Part shown: piece by piece, positions 28,382 through 37,941 of the stretch
Layout: every line of letters starts with the position of its first letter
Position numbering within the stretch: the stretch's first letter is position 1
Assembly (NCBI RefSeq): GCF_002245495.1
Contig: NZ_NQJF01000007.1
Coordinates: forward strand, 124,001-188,000
DNA: 64,000 nt
DNA from: Oceanimonas baumannii
GTDB lineage: Bacteria > Pseudomonadota > Gammaproteobacteria > Enterobacterales > Aeromonadaceae
Direction: 5' to 3'
The notes under the pieces: model-generated
Database searches by the model: none
What the model was told of the DNA's origin: nothing
The model's input: only the letters and a program-made list of their open reading frames with translations
Position numbers and translations under genes: made by a program

Positions 28382-28479
28382 TGCGAATTTCTCCGGAGCG
28401 GGTCAGTATGACAACCGTTGAAGGTTGCCACAGGGTAACGCCGGCCGCCAGCGGCGGCATCATAAATAAGGGGGAAACC

Positions 28480-28932
28480 ATGGCCTGCTGGCTGTTTAAA
28501 ACCGAGCCCGACACTTTTTCCATTGATGATCTGGCTCGCGCCGACACCTTGTGGGAAGGAGTGCGTAATTATCAGGCCCGTAATTTTTTGCGGGATGAGG
28601 TGAAAGAAGGAGATGAGGTATTTATCTATCATTCCAGCTGCAGCCGGGTGGGGATTGCCGGGTTGGCGCGGGTGGTACGGGCCGGTTTTCCCGATCCCTT
28701 TGCTTTTGACCCCGACAGCCCCTATTTCGACCCCAAGTCCGATCCGGACAAGCCGCGCTGGTACGCGGTGGAGCTGACCTTTGAGCGCAGGCTGCCGCTG
28801 CTGCCGCTGGCGGCACTCAAGGCCAATCCGGCCCTGAGTGACATGCCACTGGTGAAAAAGGGCAGCCGGCTGTCTGTGATGCCGGTGACCGGTGCCGAAC
28901 GGCAGGCTATTCTGGAGATGGTGCCGGGTTAG
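28480..28932 (+). CDS. EVE domain-containing protein
   Basis: 150 residues. The opening MACWLFKTEPDTFSIDDL and the following WEGVRNYQARNFLRDEVKEG match the EVE domain, a PUA/YTH-like fold that binds modified bases in DNA or RNA. The whole protein is one EVE domain (as in the thymocyte nuclear protein 1 family). The ATG at 28480 has GGGGGAAA upstream; the frame is open for 33 codons more but the family begins here. No restriction or defence genes are near, so a housekeeping role, possibly in RNA modification, is as likely as defence. Overlaps yigL by 4 bases at the 3' ends. Confidence 0.9.
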   Translation: MACWLFKTEPDTFSIDDLARADTLWEGVRNYQARNFLRDEVKEGDEVFIYHSSCSRVGIAGLARVVRAGFPDPFAFDPDSPYFDPKSDPDKPRWYAVELTFERRLPLLPLAALKANPALSDMPLVKKGSRLSVMPVTGAERQAILEMVPG

Positions 28933-29723
28933 AGTTCAAACACCCGGGCCAGGTAGCGGGCCACGCCGTCGTCGTCGGCGCTGTGGGCTCGATCATGATG
29001 AGGCAGGGCGTCTTGCAGCCGGGTATGGGCGTTGGCCATGACAACGCCCTTGCCGGCCTGGCGCAGCATTTCATAGTCGTTCATGCCGTCGCCAAAGGCG
29101 ATCACCCGCTCCAGCGGTGTGTTTCTCTGTCTGGCCAGCGAGGTCATGGCCGACCCCTTGTTCACCTCGCCATGCATCACTTCCAGACAAATGGGCAGCG
29201 AGAAGGTGATATTGAGTTTGTCGCCGAAATGGGCCAGCAACATGTCTTCCACTTTGACCAGTTGTTCGTGATCCCCGGCGTAAAAGACTTTGTCTACCCC
29301 ATCGCCGGGCAGAAGCGTCAGGTCGGTGACCCGGTAGCGGAACGGGCTGTCGGGACAGAAGTCGAGCAGGGCGGGCAGGGGCTCTTCCACCAGCCAGTCA
29401 TCGCCCTGATAAAGATTAAGATGCACACCGGGCAGACGAAAACGAAACAGCAGGTCTTCTACCATGCCGGCAGGAATGCTCTGATTATGGAGCAGCTGGT
29501 CGCCGGCATCATGAATACGGGCTCCATTGCTGGTGATCAGGCTGACATTCAGGCCGAGTTGTTCGCGAATAGCCCGCACATCCACATGATGGCGGCCGGT
29601 GGCTACGATGAACTCGACGCCGCGGCCGGTCAGTTCGTGCAGCACTTCCCGGGTATAGCCGGAAATACGATGCTGGCTGTTCAGCAGGGTCCCGTCCAGA
29701 TCCGAGACGATAACGTCATACAT
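28929..29723 (-). CDS. yigL: HAD-superfamily Cof-type phosphatase YigL
   Basis: 264 residues. HAD motif I SDLDGTLL is near residues 7-14, motif II in LITSNGARI near 62-70, and motifs III/IV in GEVNKG and FGDGMNDYEML near 190-225. E. coli YigL dephosphorylates pyridoxal phosphate and sugar phosphates. The segment TGRHHVDVRAIREQLG is almost YigL-specific. It lies 15 bases after pldB on the same strand, the same neighbour as in E. coli (pldB-yigL), so they are likely one operon. Confidence 0.94.
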   Translation of the reverse strand: MYDVIVSDLDGTLLNSQHRISGYTREVLHELTGRGVEFIVATGRHHVDVRAIREQLGLNVSLITSNGARIHDAGDQLLHNQSIPAGMVEDLLFRFRLPGVHLNLYQGDDWLVEEPLPALLDFCPDSPFRYRVTDLTLLPGDGVDKVFYAGDHEQLVKVEDMLLAHFGDKLNITFSLPICLEVMHGEVNKGSAMTSLARQRNTPLERVIAFGDGMNDYEMLRQAGKGVVMANAHTRLQDALPHHDRAHSADDDGVARYLARVFEL

Positions 29724-29738
29724 GCAGAATATCCGTGG

Positions 29739-30779
29739 TTATGGCTGGCGTTCAAAAAAGTCGAGAGTGGCAATCAGGGCCTGCTGCCGGTAGCTGTCCT
29801 GCTCGATGAACAGCTCGTGAGCCGCATTGTCTATTTTCAGCGGGGCACCGCCGGCACAATGTGCCAGTGCCTGGCAGAAACGGTTCTGGGCGTCGTTATC
29901 CACCACCACATCCTTGCCCGCCTGCAGCACCAGTACCGGCGTGGTAATCCGATCCGCACCGGCAATGGCGCTGTCACCGGCAGTCAGGCTCTGCGCCAGC
30001 CATTGCAGACTGACGCCGCCTAGTTGCAGTTCAGGTCGCTCGCGATAAAGCTCCCTGAACAGCTGGTAGCGTATCTGGCTGTGGGTCAGGTCGTTTTCAG
30101 TAAATGGTATTTCCTCGTACCCGCCCTGTCCGGGGGCATAACAGGTTTTGTGTCCCAGCCAGTGGCAGCCGGTACTCAGCACGTTCACCAGGCCATCGGC
30201 CAGCCAGCGGGGCAGCGGACCAAGATAAATGCCCATCATGGGAGAGGACAACACCGCCGCCTGTACACGTACGCTGGTTTGTTCCAGCCACAGTGCCGAG
30301 ATGGTGCCGCCCATGGAGTGGGATAGCAGATAAAGCGGCTGTGGTCCGGCAGGCAGTACCACCTGCTGGATAAACAGCTCCAGATCCTGCACATAGTCAT
30401 TAAAGTCGTCTACATGACCCATTATGGGATTGCCGGTGAGGCGTGGAGCCAGTCCCTGACCACGATGATCATAGAGGTAGACGTTATAACCGCCGGCAAA
30501 CAGATCCCGTGCCAGTTCCTGATATTTGAGGTAGGACTCGGTGCGCCCGTTCACCACCACCAGGGTGCGTTTGTGCTCCGGCGAGGTCAGCGCGCCCCAG
30601 GGTAATAAAGTGTCCTGACGGCCGGTAAAGTGGCCTTCCTGAGCGTGATCTTGCCAGAACTGCTGCAAACCCCCGAGTCCCATTTCTGCCAGTTCGGCTT
30701 CGGTGGTCAAGTGTTGGGTCTGAGCGACGGCGGTGTTCATGGCAAGGCAAATCCCCAGCAACAACAGGCGGGTGAGCAT
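29739..30779 (-). CDS. pldB: Lysophospholipase L2-like alpha/beta hydrolase
   Basis: 346 residues. The nucleophile elbow is LLSHSMGGTISAL (GxSxG variant S-H-S-M-G) near 153. An early VVVNGRTESYLKYQELA segment and the LYDHRGQG motif match PldB, which removes acyl chains from lysophospholipids. Unlike E. coli PldB, this protein begins with a good signal peptide (about 1-19, ending AVA), which suggests a periplasmic or outer-membrane location. Operon order pldB-yigL is conserved. The start is the ATG at 30779; the frame does not extend usefully upstream. Confidence 0.9.
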   Translation of the reverse strand: MLTRLLLLGICLAMNTAVAQTQHLTTEAELAEMGLGGLQQFWQDHAQEGHFTGRQDTLLPWGALTSPEHKRTLVVVNGRTESYLKYQELARDLFAGGYNVYLYDHRGQGLAPRLTGNPIMGHVDDFNDYVQDLELFIQQVVLPAGPQPLYLLSHSMGGTISALWLEQTSVRVQAAVLSSPMMGIYLGPLPRWLADGLVNVLSTGCHWLGHKTCYAPGQGGYEEIPFTENDLTHSQIRYQLFRELYRERPELQLGGVSLQWLAQSLTAGDSAIAGADRITTPVLVLQAGKDVVVDNDAQNRFCQALAHCAGGAPLKIDNAAHELFIEQDSYRQQALIATLDFFERQP

Positions 30780-30884
30780 GGACGGGCTCCGATCGGTTCT
30801 TGAGCGATAACGATGCCTTTAGTGTAGCGTGAAAGACCGTGGCAATGCACCACAGAGAGGCAAGGGCCAAGGCCCTCACCGGAT

Positions 30885-32993
30885 TTATTTACGCTGACGG
30901 TAGACTTTGAGCACGTTGGGTGTCACCCGGATTTTACGCATGATATTGGCCAGGTGAATTCGGCTTTTGGTGGTGATCAGCAGGTCAACCACGTAGACCC
31001 GACCGTCTTTTTCTTCGGTGGCAATGCTGTGAATATTGGCGCCGGTGGCGGCAATAACATTGGCCAGCTCGGCGAGTGCGCCCTGGTGATTGATGATTTC
31101 AATCCCGATTTCGGTTTTAAACTCGTAATCGAAATCTTGTTCCATGTCCCACTGCACTGCCAGGTACTTGTCCGGCTCCTTGTTGTAGCCACGAATGTTC
31201 TTGCACGACTCCAGATGTACGACCAGACCTCGGCCCGGGCTGATGTGGGCCACGATGGGATCGCCGGGAATCGGGCGACAACAGTTGGCAAAGTTGAGCA
31301 GCATATCGTCGGCACCGCGAATCGGCATTTTTTTCATGGCCTTCGGGCGCTCATCGGGCGTGTCGTCCAGCAACCGGCGGGCAACCACCACGCTCATGGC
31401 ATTGCCAAGACCGATATCCGCCAGCAGGTTGTGAATGGAGCCGTGCTTGGTGTCCTGCAGTACCCGTTCTACCCGCTCTACCGGAATATCCTCCAGGTTC
31501 CTGGTACCGAGCGCGTGGTTCAGTAACCGTTTGCCCAGCAATACCGACTCTTCGGTACGCAGGTTTTTCAGGAACTGGCGAATTTTGGTACGGGCCCGTG
31601 AGGTCACCACAAAGTTAAGCCAGGCGGCATTGGGCCGGGCGCTGGGGGCCGTGATCACTTCGATGGTCTGGCCGGAGTGCAGCGGCTGGCTGAGCGGGTA
31701 GGGCTGACGATCCACCCGTGCCCCGACACAGGCGTGGCCAATGTCGGTGTGCACTGCATAGGCAAAGTCGACGGCAGTGGCACCGCTGGGCAGTTCAAGG
31801 ATGCGCCCTTCGGGGGTGAACACATAGATTTCGTCGGGGAACAAATCGGTTTTGACCCCTTCGATAAATTCAAACGAGGAGCCGGCGCTTTGCTGCAATT
31901 CCAGCAGGCTTTGCATCCAGCGCTGAGCCCGCACCTGAGCTGTGGTGCCCGAGACTTCGCTGTTCTGTTTGTAAGCCCAGTGTGCAGCTACCCCTTTGTC
32001 TGCCATCTGGTCCATGTATTCGGTACGGATCTGTACCTCTACCGGTACACCGTGGGGGCCAACCAGTGAGGTGTGCAACGACTGATAGCCGTTGGTTTTG
32101 GGTATGGCGATATAATCCTTGAAGCGGCCCGGACGGGGTTTGAACAGGGTGTGCATCTGCCCCAGCACCCGATAGCAGGTGTCTATGTCTTTCACGATCA
32201 CGCGAAAGGCGTAGATGTCCATGACTTCGTGGAACTGCAGCTCTTTCTTTACCATCTTGTTATAGATGGAGAACAGGTTTTTTTCCCGACCCTTTACCTG
32301 GGCCTCTATATGCGCGTCTTCCAGCCTGCCGGTGATTTCGGCCAGAATGGATTCAATGATCTCGCGCCGGTTACCCCGGGCTCGCCGGACCGACTCCCGC
32401 AGTACCCGGGTGCGCATCGGATAGAGGGCTTCCAGCCCCAGTTCTTCCAGCTCGTTCTTGATGCTGTGAATACCCAGGCGGTTGGCAATGGGTGCGTAAA
32501 TTTCCAGGGTTTCCCGGGCAATGCGGCGGCGCTTGTCCGGACGCAGGGCGCCCAGCGTACGCATATTGTGAGTACGGTCGGCCAGTTTGATCAGAATGAC
32601 CCGGATATCCTGGGTCATGGCCAGCACCATCTTGCGGAAATTCTCGGTCTGAGCCTCTTTGCGATCCCGGAACTTGAGCTTGTCGAGTTTGGAGACGCCT
32701 TCCACCAGTTCGGCCACATCGGCACCGAAGTTCTGCTCAAGAATTTCCCAGGTGACCGGGGTATCTTCGATGGTGTCGTGCAGCAGGGCGGCCATCAGGG
32801 TTTCCTGATCCAGGTGCATTTCACACAAAATGCGGGCCACGGCAACGGGATGGGTGATATAGGGTTCACCGCTGGAGCGGGTTTGTCCCTGATGCGCATC
32901 GCGGGCAACGATGTAGGCGGCTTTGAGCTGTTCTATCTGCTCGGGCGGCAGGTAGGTGACGGCGATTTCTTTCAGCGGTTCAAACAGATACAA
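30885..32993 (-). CDS. spoT: Bifunctional (p)ppGpp synthase/hydrolase
   Basis: 702 residues if started at the TTG at 32993, exactly the E. coli SpoT length, with N-terminus (L/M)YLFEPLKEIAVTYLP aligning to E. coli MYLFESLNQL. Domains: HD hydrolase (about 30-180, metal motif HDTIEDT), synthetase (about 230-345), TGS (about 385-445), helical region, and ACT (about 625-700). It controls the stringent response alarmone. The ATG at 33056 is also open but lies within the rpoZ-spoT hairpin region and gives an unconserved extension. It follows rpoZ on the same strand, as in E. coli. Confidence 0.96.
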   Translation of the reverse strand: MYLFEPLKEIAVTYLPPEQIEQLKAAYIVARDAHQGQTRSSGEPYITHPVAVARILCEMHLDQETLMAALLHDTIEDTPVTWEILEQNFGADVAELVEGVSKLDKLKFRDRKEAQTENFRKMVLAMTQDIRVILIKLADRTHNMRTLGALRPDKRRRIARETLEIYAPIANRLGIHSIKNELEELGLEALYPMRTRVLRESVRRARGNRREIIESILAEITGRLEDAHIEAQVKGREKNLFSIYNKMVKKELQFHEVMDIYAFRVIVKDIDTCYRVLGQMHTLFKPRPGRFKDYIAIPKTNGYQSLHTSLVGPHGVPVEVQIRTEYMDQMADKGVAAHWAYKQNSEVSGTTAQVRAQRWMQSLLELQQSAGSSFEFIEGVKTDLFPDEIYVFTPEGRILELPSGATAVDFAYAVHTDIGHACVGARVDRQPYPLSQPLHSGQTIEVITAPSARPNAAWLNFVVTSRARTKIRQFLKNLRTEESVLLGKRLLNHALGTRNLEDIPVERVERVLQDTKHGSIHNLLADIGLGNAMSVVVARRLLDDTPDERPKAMKKMPIRGADDMLLNFANCCRPIPGDPIVAHISPGRGLVVHLESCKNIRGYNKEPDKYLAVQWDMEQDFDYEFKTEIGIEIINHQGALAELANVIAATGANIHSIATEEKDGRVYVVDLLITTKSRIHLANIMRKIRVTPNVLKVYRQRK

Positions 32994-33041
32994 GAGGATA
33001 CCCCGACATGCAAGGCCGTTAACACGCGATGCAAGAACAAA

Positions 33042-33062
33042 GGGCCCGTACTGCACGGGCCC
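33042..33062 (-). terminator. Hairpin between rpoZ and spoT
   Basis: An 8-bp perfect stem, GGGCCCGT / ACGGGCCC with a 5-nt loop, is followed on the minus strand by TTTGTTCTT. The T run is weak, so it may attenuate rather than block read-through from rpoZ into spoT. It also overlaps the far upstream ATG of the spoT frame, which argues against that start. Confidence 0.55.
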
Positions 33063-33086
33063 GCCGGCAGGATAAAAGGTGTGCTA

Positions 33087-33362
33087 TCAGCCGCGACCTT
33101 CGGTAATGGCAGCCACGGCAGCCAGTTCGGCGGCTTCCATTTCCTGCTGTTCCTGACGATCCTGAGCGTCCATCACGGCGTGGTTTACCAGGCCTTCTTC
33201 GATTTCGCGCAGGGCAATAACGGTCGGCTTGTCGTTTTCTTCTTCTACCAGGGGATCCTTGCCCTGAGTAGCCAGCTGACGGGCACGACGGGCTGCAACC
33301 AGCACCAGATCAAAGCGGTTGCCAACCTGTTCTACGGCATCTTCAACAGTAACGCGGGCCAT
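33087..33362 (-). CDS. rpoZ: RNA polymerase omega subunit
   Basis: 91 residues, the E. coli length. It begins [20 protein letters not shown], the nearly invariant omega N-terminus, and continues into the [15 protein letters not shown] segment. It assists folding of beta-prime and forms part of a ppGpp-binding site on RNA polymerase. An in-frame ATG four codons upstream (33374) is less likely. It lies in the conserved order gmk-rpoZ-spoT, next to the ppGpp enzyme. Confidence 0.97.
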   Translation of the reverse strand: MARVTVEDAVEQVGNRFDLVLVAARRARQLATQGKDPLVEEENDKPTVIALREIEEGLVNHAVMDAQDRQEQQEMEAAELAAVAAITEGRG

Positions 33363-33411
33363 AACAGACTCCAATGATTAAAAAAGGTGCAAAATTCTAA
33401 TGGATATTAGC

Positions 33412-34041
33412 TTATTCCGCCAGTAGCCGGGAAAGCAAGCCTTCGTAGCGGGCAGCCTGCTTACCGGTATTGGCGCGCTCGGCCTCAATCACGGCGCTGA
33501 GCTGATTGAGCGCATGCTCAAAATCATCGTTGACCAGCAGGTAATCATACTCATGGTAATGAGACATTTCTGATACCGCCTTGGCCATGCGGCCTTTAAT
33601 GACGTCGGCGCTGTCCTGCTGGCGGGCATTCAGCCGGCGTTCCAGCTCTTCCCTGCTGGGTGGCAGAATAAAGATGGACTTGGCTCCGGGCGACTGCTCG
33701 CGGATCTGGCGGGCACCCTGCCAGTCGATATCGAGCAGAATATCAATGCCCTCTGCCAGCTGCTGATCAATCCATTCCCGGGAGGTGCCATAATAGTTAC
33801 CGAACACTTCAGCCCATTCGTAAAAGGTACCCCGATCGATCAGGGTTTTAAAATCAGACTTCTCAACAAAGTGATAGTGCACACCGTCTTCTTCGCCCGG
33901 GCGAGGGTCGCGGGTCGTGTGTGACACGGATACCTGCAGCCGGCCATCGGTGCTGGGGCGGTCGAGCAGAGCGCGAATCAGGCTGGATTTGCCCGCACCG
34001 CTGGGAGAGGAAATAATAAATAGGGTACCGATGTGCGCCAT
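33412..34041 (-). CDS. gmk: Guanylate kinase
   Basis: 209 residues. It phosphorylates GMP to GDP. The P-loop [11 protein letters not shown] is near residues 9-19, the [20 protein letters not shown] nucleotide-binding stretch near 37-56, and [13 protein letters not shown] near 95-107. The ATG at 34041 matches the E. coli N-terminus; the frame continues 38 codons upstream as unconserved sequence. About 50 bases separate it from rpoZ, so they are probably one operon. Confidence 0.97.
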   Translation of the reverse strand: MAHIGTLFIISSPSGAGKSSLIRALLDRPSTDGRLQVSVSHTTRDPRPGEEDGVHYHFVEKSDFKTLIDRGTFYEWAEVFGNYYGTSREWIDQQLAEGIDILLDIDWQGARQIREQSPGAKSIFILPPSREELERRLNARQQDSADVIKGRMAKAVSEMSHYHEYDYLLVNDDFEHALNQLSAVIEAERANTGKQAARYEGLLSRLLAE

Positions 34042-34389
34042 AGTGTTTGCCCGTTCGTGATACGTATCCAGCCACCGGCTGGGATCAGGGGCGGCCAATC
34101 CTACCAGAAAGACCCGGATAAAAAAATGGCCGCTGCAAATGCAACGGCCAATCAAAAGTAACTATAGCTTGCTGCGGAAGTGCCCTCCACGCAAATTTCA
34201 TTATGATCAGCACCTCGCTTCGGCTCTATCAGTTTTTTCCTGCATAAAACTTCGTAATTTCCGAATTATTTTTTCCGCCAAAATGATCGGTAAGCGGTTG
34301 ATGCCTGTATCGGGTTGATTGAAAATTAATCGTTATTGCACCGGTAAGGACCCGTTACCTGGCCGGTTATGGTGTGCTGAGCGAGCAAA
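34042..34389. other. Intergenic region upstream of gmk
   Basis: 348 bases between gmk and the GT32 gene on the same strand. It contains the terminator at 34121-34150 and presumably the gmk promoter. The rest is moderately AT-rich (for example, CCGAATTATTTTTTCCGCC at 34261-34279). I see no reading frame or RNA gene in it. Confidence 0.6.
34121..34150 (-). terminator. Intrinsic terminator upstream of gmk
   Basis: On the minus strand, TGGCCG and CGGCCA pair, extended by an inner TGC/GCA pair with one mismatch. Six T residues follow, then further T-rich sequence. It lies about 240 bases after the GT32 stop, and would end transcripts of that gene before gmk. Confidence 0.75.
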
Positions 34390-35196
34390 TCAGTCGTTGG
34401 CCTGCTGATCTTTTTCAGGCGGATCCCGGCGCACCACATCGACCTTGTGCTGCTCTTTGGTCCACTTGCCCTGGGGTTTGTCGATGTACTGGAAATATTC
34501 ATTGGTAAAACTGCCCTGGCTGCAGGTGTGGCGATACCAGGTGGTGGGTACCTTCTGGTAATCGAGCACCGTGTTGAACACGCCGGGGCCGGTCATGTTA
34601 TAGACGCCCTGAATGGTGTTTTCCCGTATGTTGGTCAGGATCTGTTCAATCAGCCTGTCCATGTTGGGATTGCCGGGCTTGCTGGCAATAAAGTAGTTGG
34701 TCAGCTCGTTGTTCTTGCGAATGATGTACAGCTCTTCGTGCTCCGGGCGGATGGTGTAACCCAGCGGCCACACGGCGTGAGCGTCGATATCGAGATAGAC
34801 GCCGCCGTATTTTTGCAGCACCAGGACCCGCCAGAAATCTGCCTGGGCGGCACCGATCTGCAGACGGGAATAAGCCTCGAAAATCTCCGGTGAGTAGTTG
34901 GCCTGAATAAACTCGGCCCGGGCCTCAGTGATCATGAAGCGGTACTCAAAGGTGGGCGACATGATACGGTTGAACAGGTAGTTCAGGTAGACCGGCAGGG
35001 TGGCCTTGTCGGTGTAGTTGGTCTGCCAGATGATGCGCGGTATGGCTCTGTCTGCTCCCTTGATCAGGGCACCGGAACGGGCGGGCAGAGTAAAACGCTT
35101 GTTGGGGAAAAAGTAATGAAAAGCGTAGCTCAGTACTTTAGTGATGTTGGCAACGAGCTTGATCAACCGGCTGGCAATAACGATATGTGCCTTCAC
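34390..35196 (-). CDS. GT32-type glycosyltransferase (OCH1-like, DXD)
   Basis: 268 residues from the GTG at 35196. The DXD-containing segment GGVYLDIDAHAVWPLG is near 130-145. The family opening PRIIWQTNYTDKATLP near 53-68 matches the capsular or mannosyl transferase group with a DXD sugar-binding region. An ATG at 35235 would give 281 residues but lacks a ribosome binding site, whereas AGGAG sits before the GTG. It probably adds a sugar to a surface glycan. It is a lone gene inserted between the gmk and yicC blocks. The donor is unknown. Confidence 0.82.
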   Translation of the reverse strand: MKAHIVIASRLIKLVANITKVLSYAFHYFFPNKRFTLPARSGALIKGADRAIPRIIWQTNYTDKATLPVYLNYLFNRIMSPTFEYRFMITEARAEFIQANYSPEIFEAYSRLQIGAAQADFWRVLVLQKYGGVYLDIDAHAVWPLGYTIRPEHEELYIIRKNNELTNYFIASKPGNPNMDRLIEQILTNIRENTIQGVYNMTGPGVFNTVLDYQKVPTTWYRHTCSQGSFTNEYFQYIDKPQGKWTKEQHKVDVVRRDPPEKDQQAND

Positions 35197-35320
35197 GGGA
35201 ACTCCTGACGAATGGAAGAGTGAGAATCTTCGCATGTTAACACGGTGAGGGAGCGGCGTCAGAGGGGGCCTGGGTGGAAATACCCACCGGCAGGAGTACC
35301 GGCGGGTGAAGAAGGCTTGC

Positions 35321-36184
35321 TTACTCTATGTTCTGGATCTGTTCTCTCATCTGCTCGATGAGTACCTTCAGTTCTACTGCGCTGGCGGTGATGTCGGCAT
35401 TGATGGACTTGGAGCCAAGTGTGTTCGACTCCCGGTTGAATTCCTGCATCATAAAGTCGAGTCGCCGGCCACAGGGGCCGCCTTTCTTGAGGATCTTGCG
35501 GGTTTCAGCAATGTGAGCGGTGAGCCGGTCCAGTTCTTCTGCCACATCCACTTTCTGGGCCAGCATGACCATTTCCTGCTCCACCCGTTGGGCGTCCAGT
35601 TCAATTTTGGCTTCTTCAAACCGATCCCGCAGGCGCTGACGTTGCCATTCCATGATGGCGGGCATTTGCGCCGAGACCTTGGCAACTTCCTGTTCGATGC
35701 CGGTCAGACGCTGTTCGATCAGGGCCTTGAGCTTGTCGCCTTCGCTGGCCCGGGCAGCGAGAAAGTCGTTAATGACCTCCTCCAGGCCCTGCAGCAGGGC
35801 CTGACCAATGGCATCCATATCCTGGGCCTGGGTTTCCATCACGCCGGGCCAGCGCAGAATATCCACCGGGTTAAGACGGCCCTTGCCGGCCTTCTCCATC
35901 ACCCAGGTTGCCCCTTCAATCAATTGTTCGGCCAGTGCCTTGTTAATGTGCAGCTCACCCTGATTTGCCTGGTTGCTTTCAAAGCGCAGGGCGCATTCCA
36001 CCTTGCCTCGCTGCAGACGGGCGCGCAGTTTTTCTCGCACCATGGGCTCCAGGCCACGAAATTGCTCGGGCAGCCGGGTGTAGGTTTCCAGATAGCGCTG
36101 ATTAACTGAGCGCAGTTCCCATACGGCGGTGCCCCAGTCCCGTTTGAATTCCTGTCGGGCAAAGGCGGTCATGCTGTGGATCAT
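35321..36184 (-). CDS. yicC: YicC-family endoribonuclease
   Basis: 287 residues, identical in length to E. coli YicC. The N-terminus MIHSMTAFARQEFKRDWGTA and the C-terminus KVLIEQMREQIQNIE are both diagnostic. In E. coli YicC is a metal-dependent endoribonuclease that promotes decay of the small RNA RyhB. The start is the ATG at 36184; a 21-codon extension runs into the rph promoter region. It reads divergently from rph, the same arrangement as in E. coli. Confidence 0.95.
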   Translation of the reverse strand: MIHSMTAFARQEFKRDWGTAVWELRSVNQRYLETYTRLPEQFRGLEPMVREKLRARLQRGKVECALRFESNQANQGELHINKALAEQLIEGATWVMEKAGKGRLNPVDILRWPGVMETQAQDMDAIGQALLQGLEEVINDFLAARASEGDKLKALIEQRLTGIEQEVAKVSAQMPAIMEWQRQRLRDRFEEAKIELDAQRVEQEMVMLAQKVDVAEELDRLTAHIAETRKILKKGGPCGRRLDFMMQEFNRESNTLGSKSINADITASAVELKVLIEQMREQIQNIE

Positions 36185-36337
36185 GTGGTTTCCATGTTGC
36201 GTAGAAAGACAATCACAAAGTGTGACACAGCCGGGCTCGGTCGCCAACGATCGGCCGCATGCATTGGGCCAGCGCTTTCTTTATAATGCCACGGTTTGCC
36301 CGCCGGGCAGCGCCACTTTGACCTACAGGAGAATACC

Positions 36338-37060
36338 ATGACCGAACGAGCTTCAGGACGAGCGGCGGACGAAATTCGCCCCGTAACCATTACCCCGAAC
36401 TATACCTGTCATGCGGAAGGCTCCGTACTGGTGGAATTTGGCCATACCAAGGTACTGTGCACCGCCTCGGTCGAGAAGGGTGTGCCCCGCTTTTTGCGTG
36501 GTCAGGGCCAGGGCTGGGTGACGGCAGAATATGGCATGCTGCCGCGCTCCACCCACAGCCGCATGGCCCGTGAAGCATCCCGGGGAAAGCAGGGGGGGCG
36601 TACCATGGAAATTCAGCGGCTGATCGGCCGCTCGCTGCGGGCAGCCATGGATCTGGAAAAATTGGGTGAATACACCATTACCGTGGACTGTGATGTGATC
36701 CAGGCCGATGGTGGCACCCGCACCGCGGCCATTACCGGTGCCTGTGTGGCGCTGGCTCATGCTCTGAACTGGATGAAGGCCGAAGGCATGATAGTGCACA
36801 ATCCGCTTAAAACCCTGGTGGCGGCTATTTCCGTGGGCATGGTAGAGGGTCAGGCCGTGGCCGATCTGGAATACACCGAAGATTCAAAGGCGGAAACCGA
36901 CATGAATGTGGTGATGACTGCCGAAGGCAACATGATTGAGGTGCAGGGCACCGCGGAAGGTGCGCCTTTCAGCCACGATGAGCTGCTGGCCATGCTGGCT
37001 CTTGCGCGCAAGGCGGTAAATGAGCTGGTGGAACATCAGCGCCGGGTTATTGCCGGCTGA
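36338..37060 (+). CDS. rph: Ribonuclease PH
   Basis: 240 residues (E. coli 238). A phosphorolytic 3'-5' exonuclease that trims tRNA ends. The start [20 protein letters not shown], a later [15 protein letters not shown] segment near 60-74 and the phosphate-binding [13 protein letters not shown] near 125-137 are typical and intact; no frameshift like that of E. coli K-12 is present. ATG with GGAGAA upstream. A TATAAT-like element at about 36290 probably belongs to its promoter. pyrE follows after 51 bases; the E. coli-style U-rich attenuator between them is not visible here. Confidence 0.97.
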   Translation: MTERASGRAADEIRPVTITPNYTCHAEGSVLVEFGHTKVLCTASVEKGVPRFLRGQGQGWVTAEYGMLPRSTHSRMAREASRGKQGGRTMEIQRLIGRSLRAAMDLEKLGEYTITVDCDVIQADGGTRTAAITGACVALAHALNWMKAEGMIVHNPLKTLVAAISVGMVEGQAVADLEYTEDSKAETDMNVVMTAEGNMIEVQGTAEGAPFSHDELLAMLALARKAVNELVEHQRRVIAG

Positions 37061-37111
37061 ACACGGGACATCCCGTTAACTTATTGAATATATGATATTG
37101 CGGAGAGCAGC

Positions 37112-37753
37112 ATGAAAGCGTATCAGCGAGAGTTTATTGAATTTGCCATGAGCAAACAGGTGCTGAAGTTTGGGGAATTCACCCTGAAATCCGGACGCAA
37201 GAGCCCTTATTTCTTTAATGCCGGCCTGTTTAACAGCGGTCGCGATCTGGCCCGTCTGGGCCGTTTTTATGCTGCTGCTCTGGTGGATGCAGCGGTGCAG
37301 TATGACGTGCTGTTCGGCCCGGCCTACAAGGGAATTCCCATTGCCAGTGCGACAGCAGTGCAGCTGGCTGAAGTGCATGATCAGGATGTACCTTACTGTT
37401 TTAACCGTAAGGAAGCCAAGGATCACGGTGAGGGCGGTAACCTGGTGGGCAGCCCGCTGGCCGGCCGCATTATGCTGGTGGACGATGTGATCACCGCCGG
37501 CACCGCTATTCGTGAATCCATGGATATTATTCAGGCCAACGGTGCCGAGCTGGCTGGTGTGCTGATTGCCCTGGATCGTCAGGAAAAAGGCAAGGGCGAG
37601 TTGTCTGCTATCCAGGAAGTGGAGCGTGACTACCATGCCGAGGTGACGGCCATCATTACCCTGGCGGATTTGATCGAGTATCTGAGCGAGCAGCCGGACA
37701 TGGGTGAGCATCTGGAGCGGGTGCAGGCTTACCGGGAGCAGTACGGTATTTAA
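37112..37753 (+). CDS. pyrE: Orotate phosphoribosyltransferase
   Basis: 213 residues, the E. coli length. It forms OMP from orotate and PRPP in pyrimidine synthesis. The PRPP-binding motif [16 protein letters not shown] is near 120-135 and the flexible loop [17 protein letters not shown] near 98-114. It follows rph in the conserved rph-pyrE order. A bidirectional terminator lies about 145 bases downstream. Confidence 0.98.
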   Translation: MKAYQREFIEFAMSKQVLKFGEFTLKSGRKSPYFFNAGLFNSGRDLARLGRFYAAALVDAAVQYDVLFGPAYKGIPIASATAVQLAEVHDQDVPYCFNRKEAKDHGEGGNLVGSPLAGRIMLVDDVITAGTAIRESMDIIQANGAELAGVLIALDRQEKGKGELSAIQEVERDYHAEVTAIITLADLIEYLSEQPDMGEHLERVQAYREQYGI

Positions 37754-37897
37754 TGCAATTGCTGCTGTGAGCGGACGTCACTCTCACGAACACGAAGGCT
37801 GGAGTCCAGTGATACTGTCCTGGCCCCGCCTTTTCCGATGACGTGCCTTTGCAGAGATGGCGAGGGTCAGTTTGTGGAGATGGCCTTCGCATCCAAT

Positions 37898-37924
37898 AAA
37901 AAAGCCGCTGAAAGCGGCTTTTTT
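37898..37924. terminator. Bidirectional terminator between pyrE and mscS
   Basis: AAAAAAGCCGCT and AGCGGCTTTTTT form a perfect symmetrical hairpin with a short loop. A run of A on one side and T on the other lets it stop transcription from both convergent genes. Confidence 0.9.
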
Positions 37925-37941
37925 GTAGGGAATGATCGTGC

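Noticed and set aside
32073-33377. 434-codon open frame on the plus strand opposite spoT and rpoZ
   Set aside because: Fully antisense to two conserved genes; its composition reflects codon bias of the real strand.
36285-36296. Full sigma70 promoter for rph
   Set aside because: A TATAAT-like -10 is visible but no -35 with proper spacing, so it was not listed as a separate feature.
37061-37111. pyrE attenuator like that of E. coli
   Set aside because: A small ACGGGA/TCCCGT pairing exists but its loop is too short and no T run follows.
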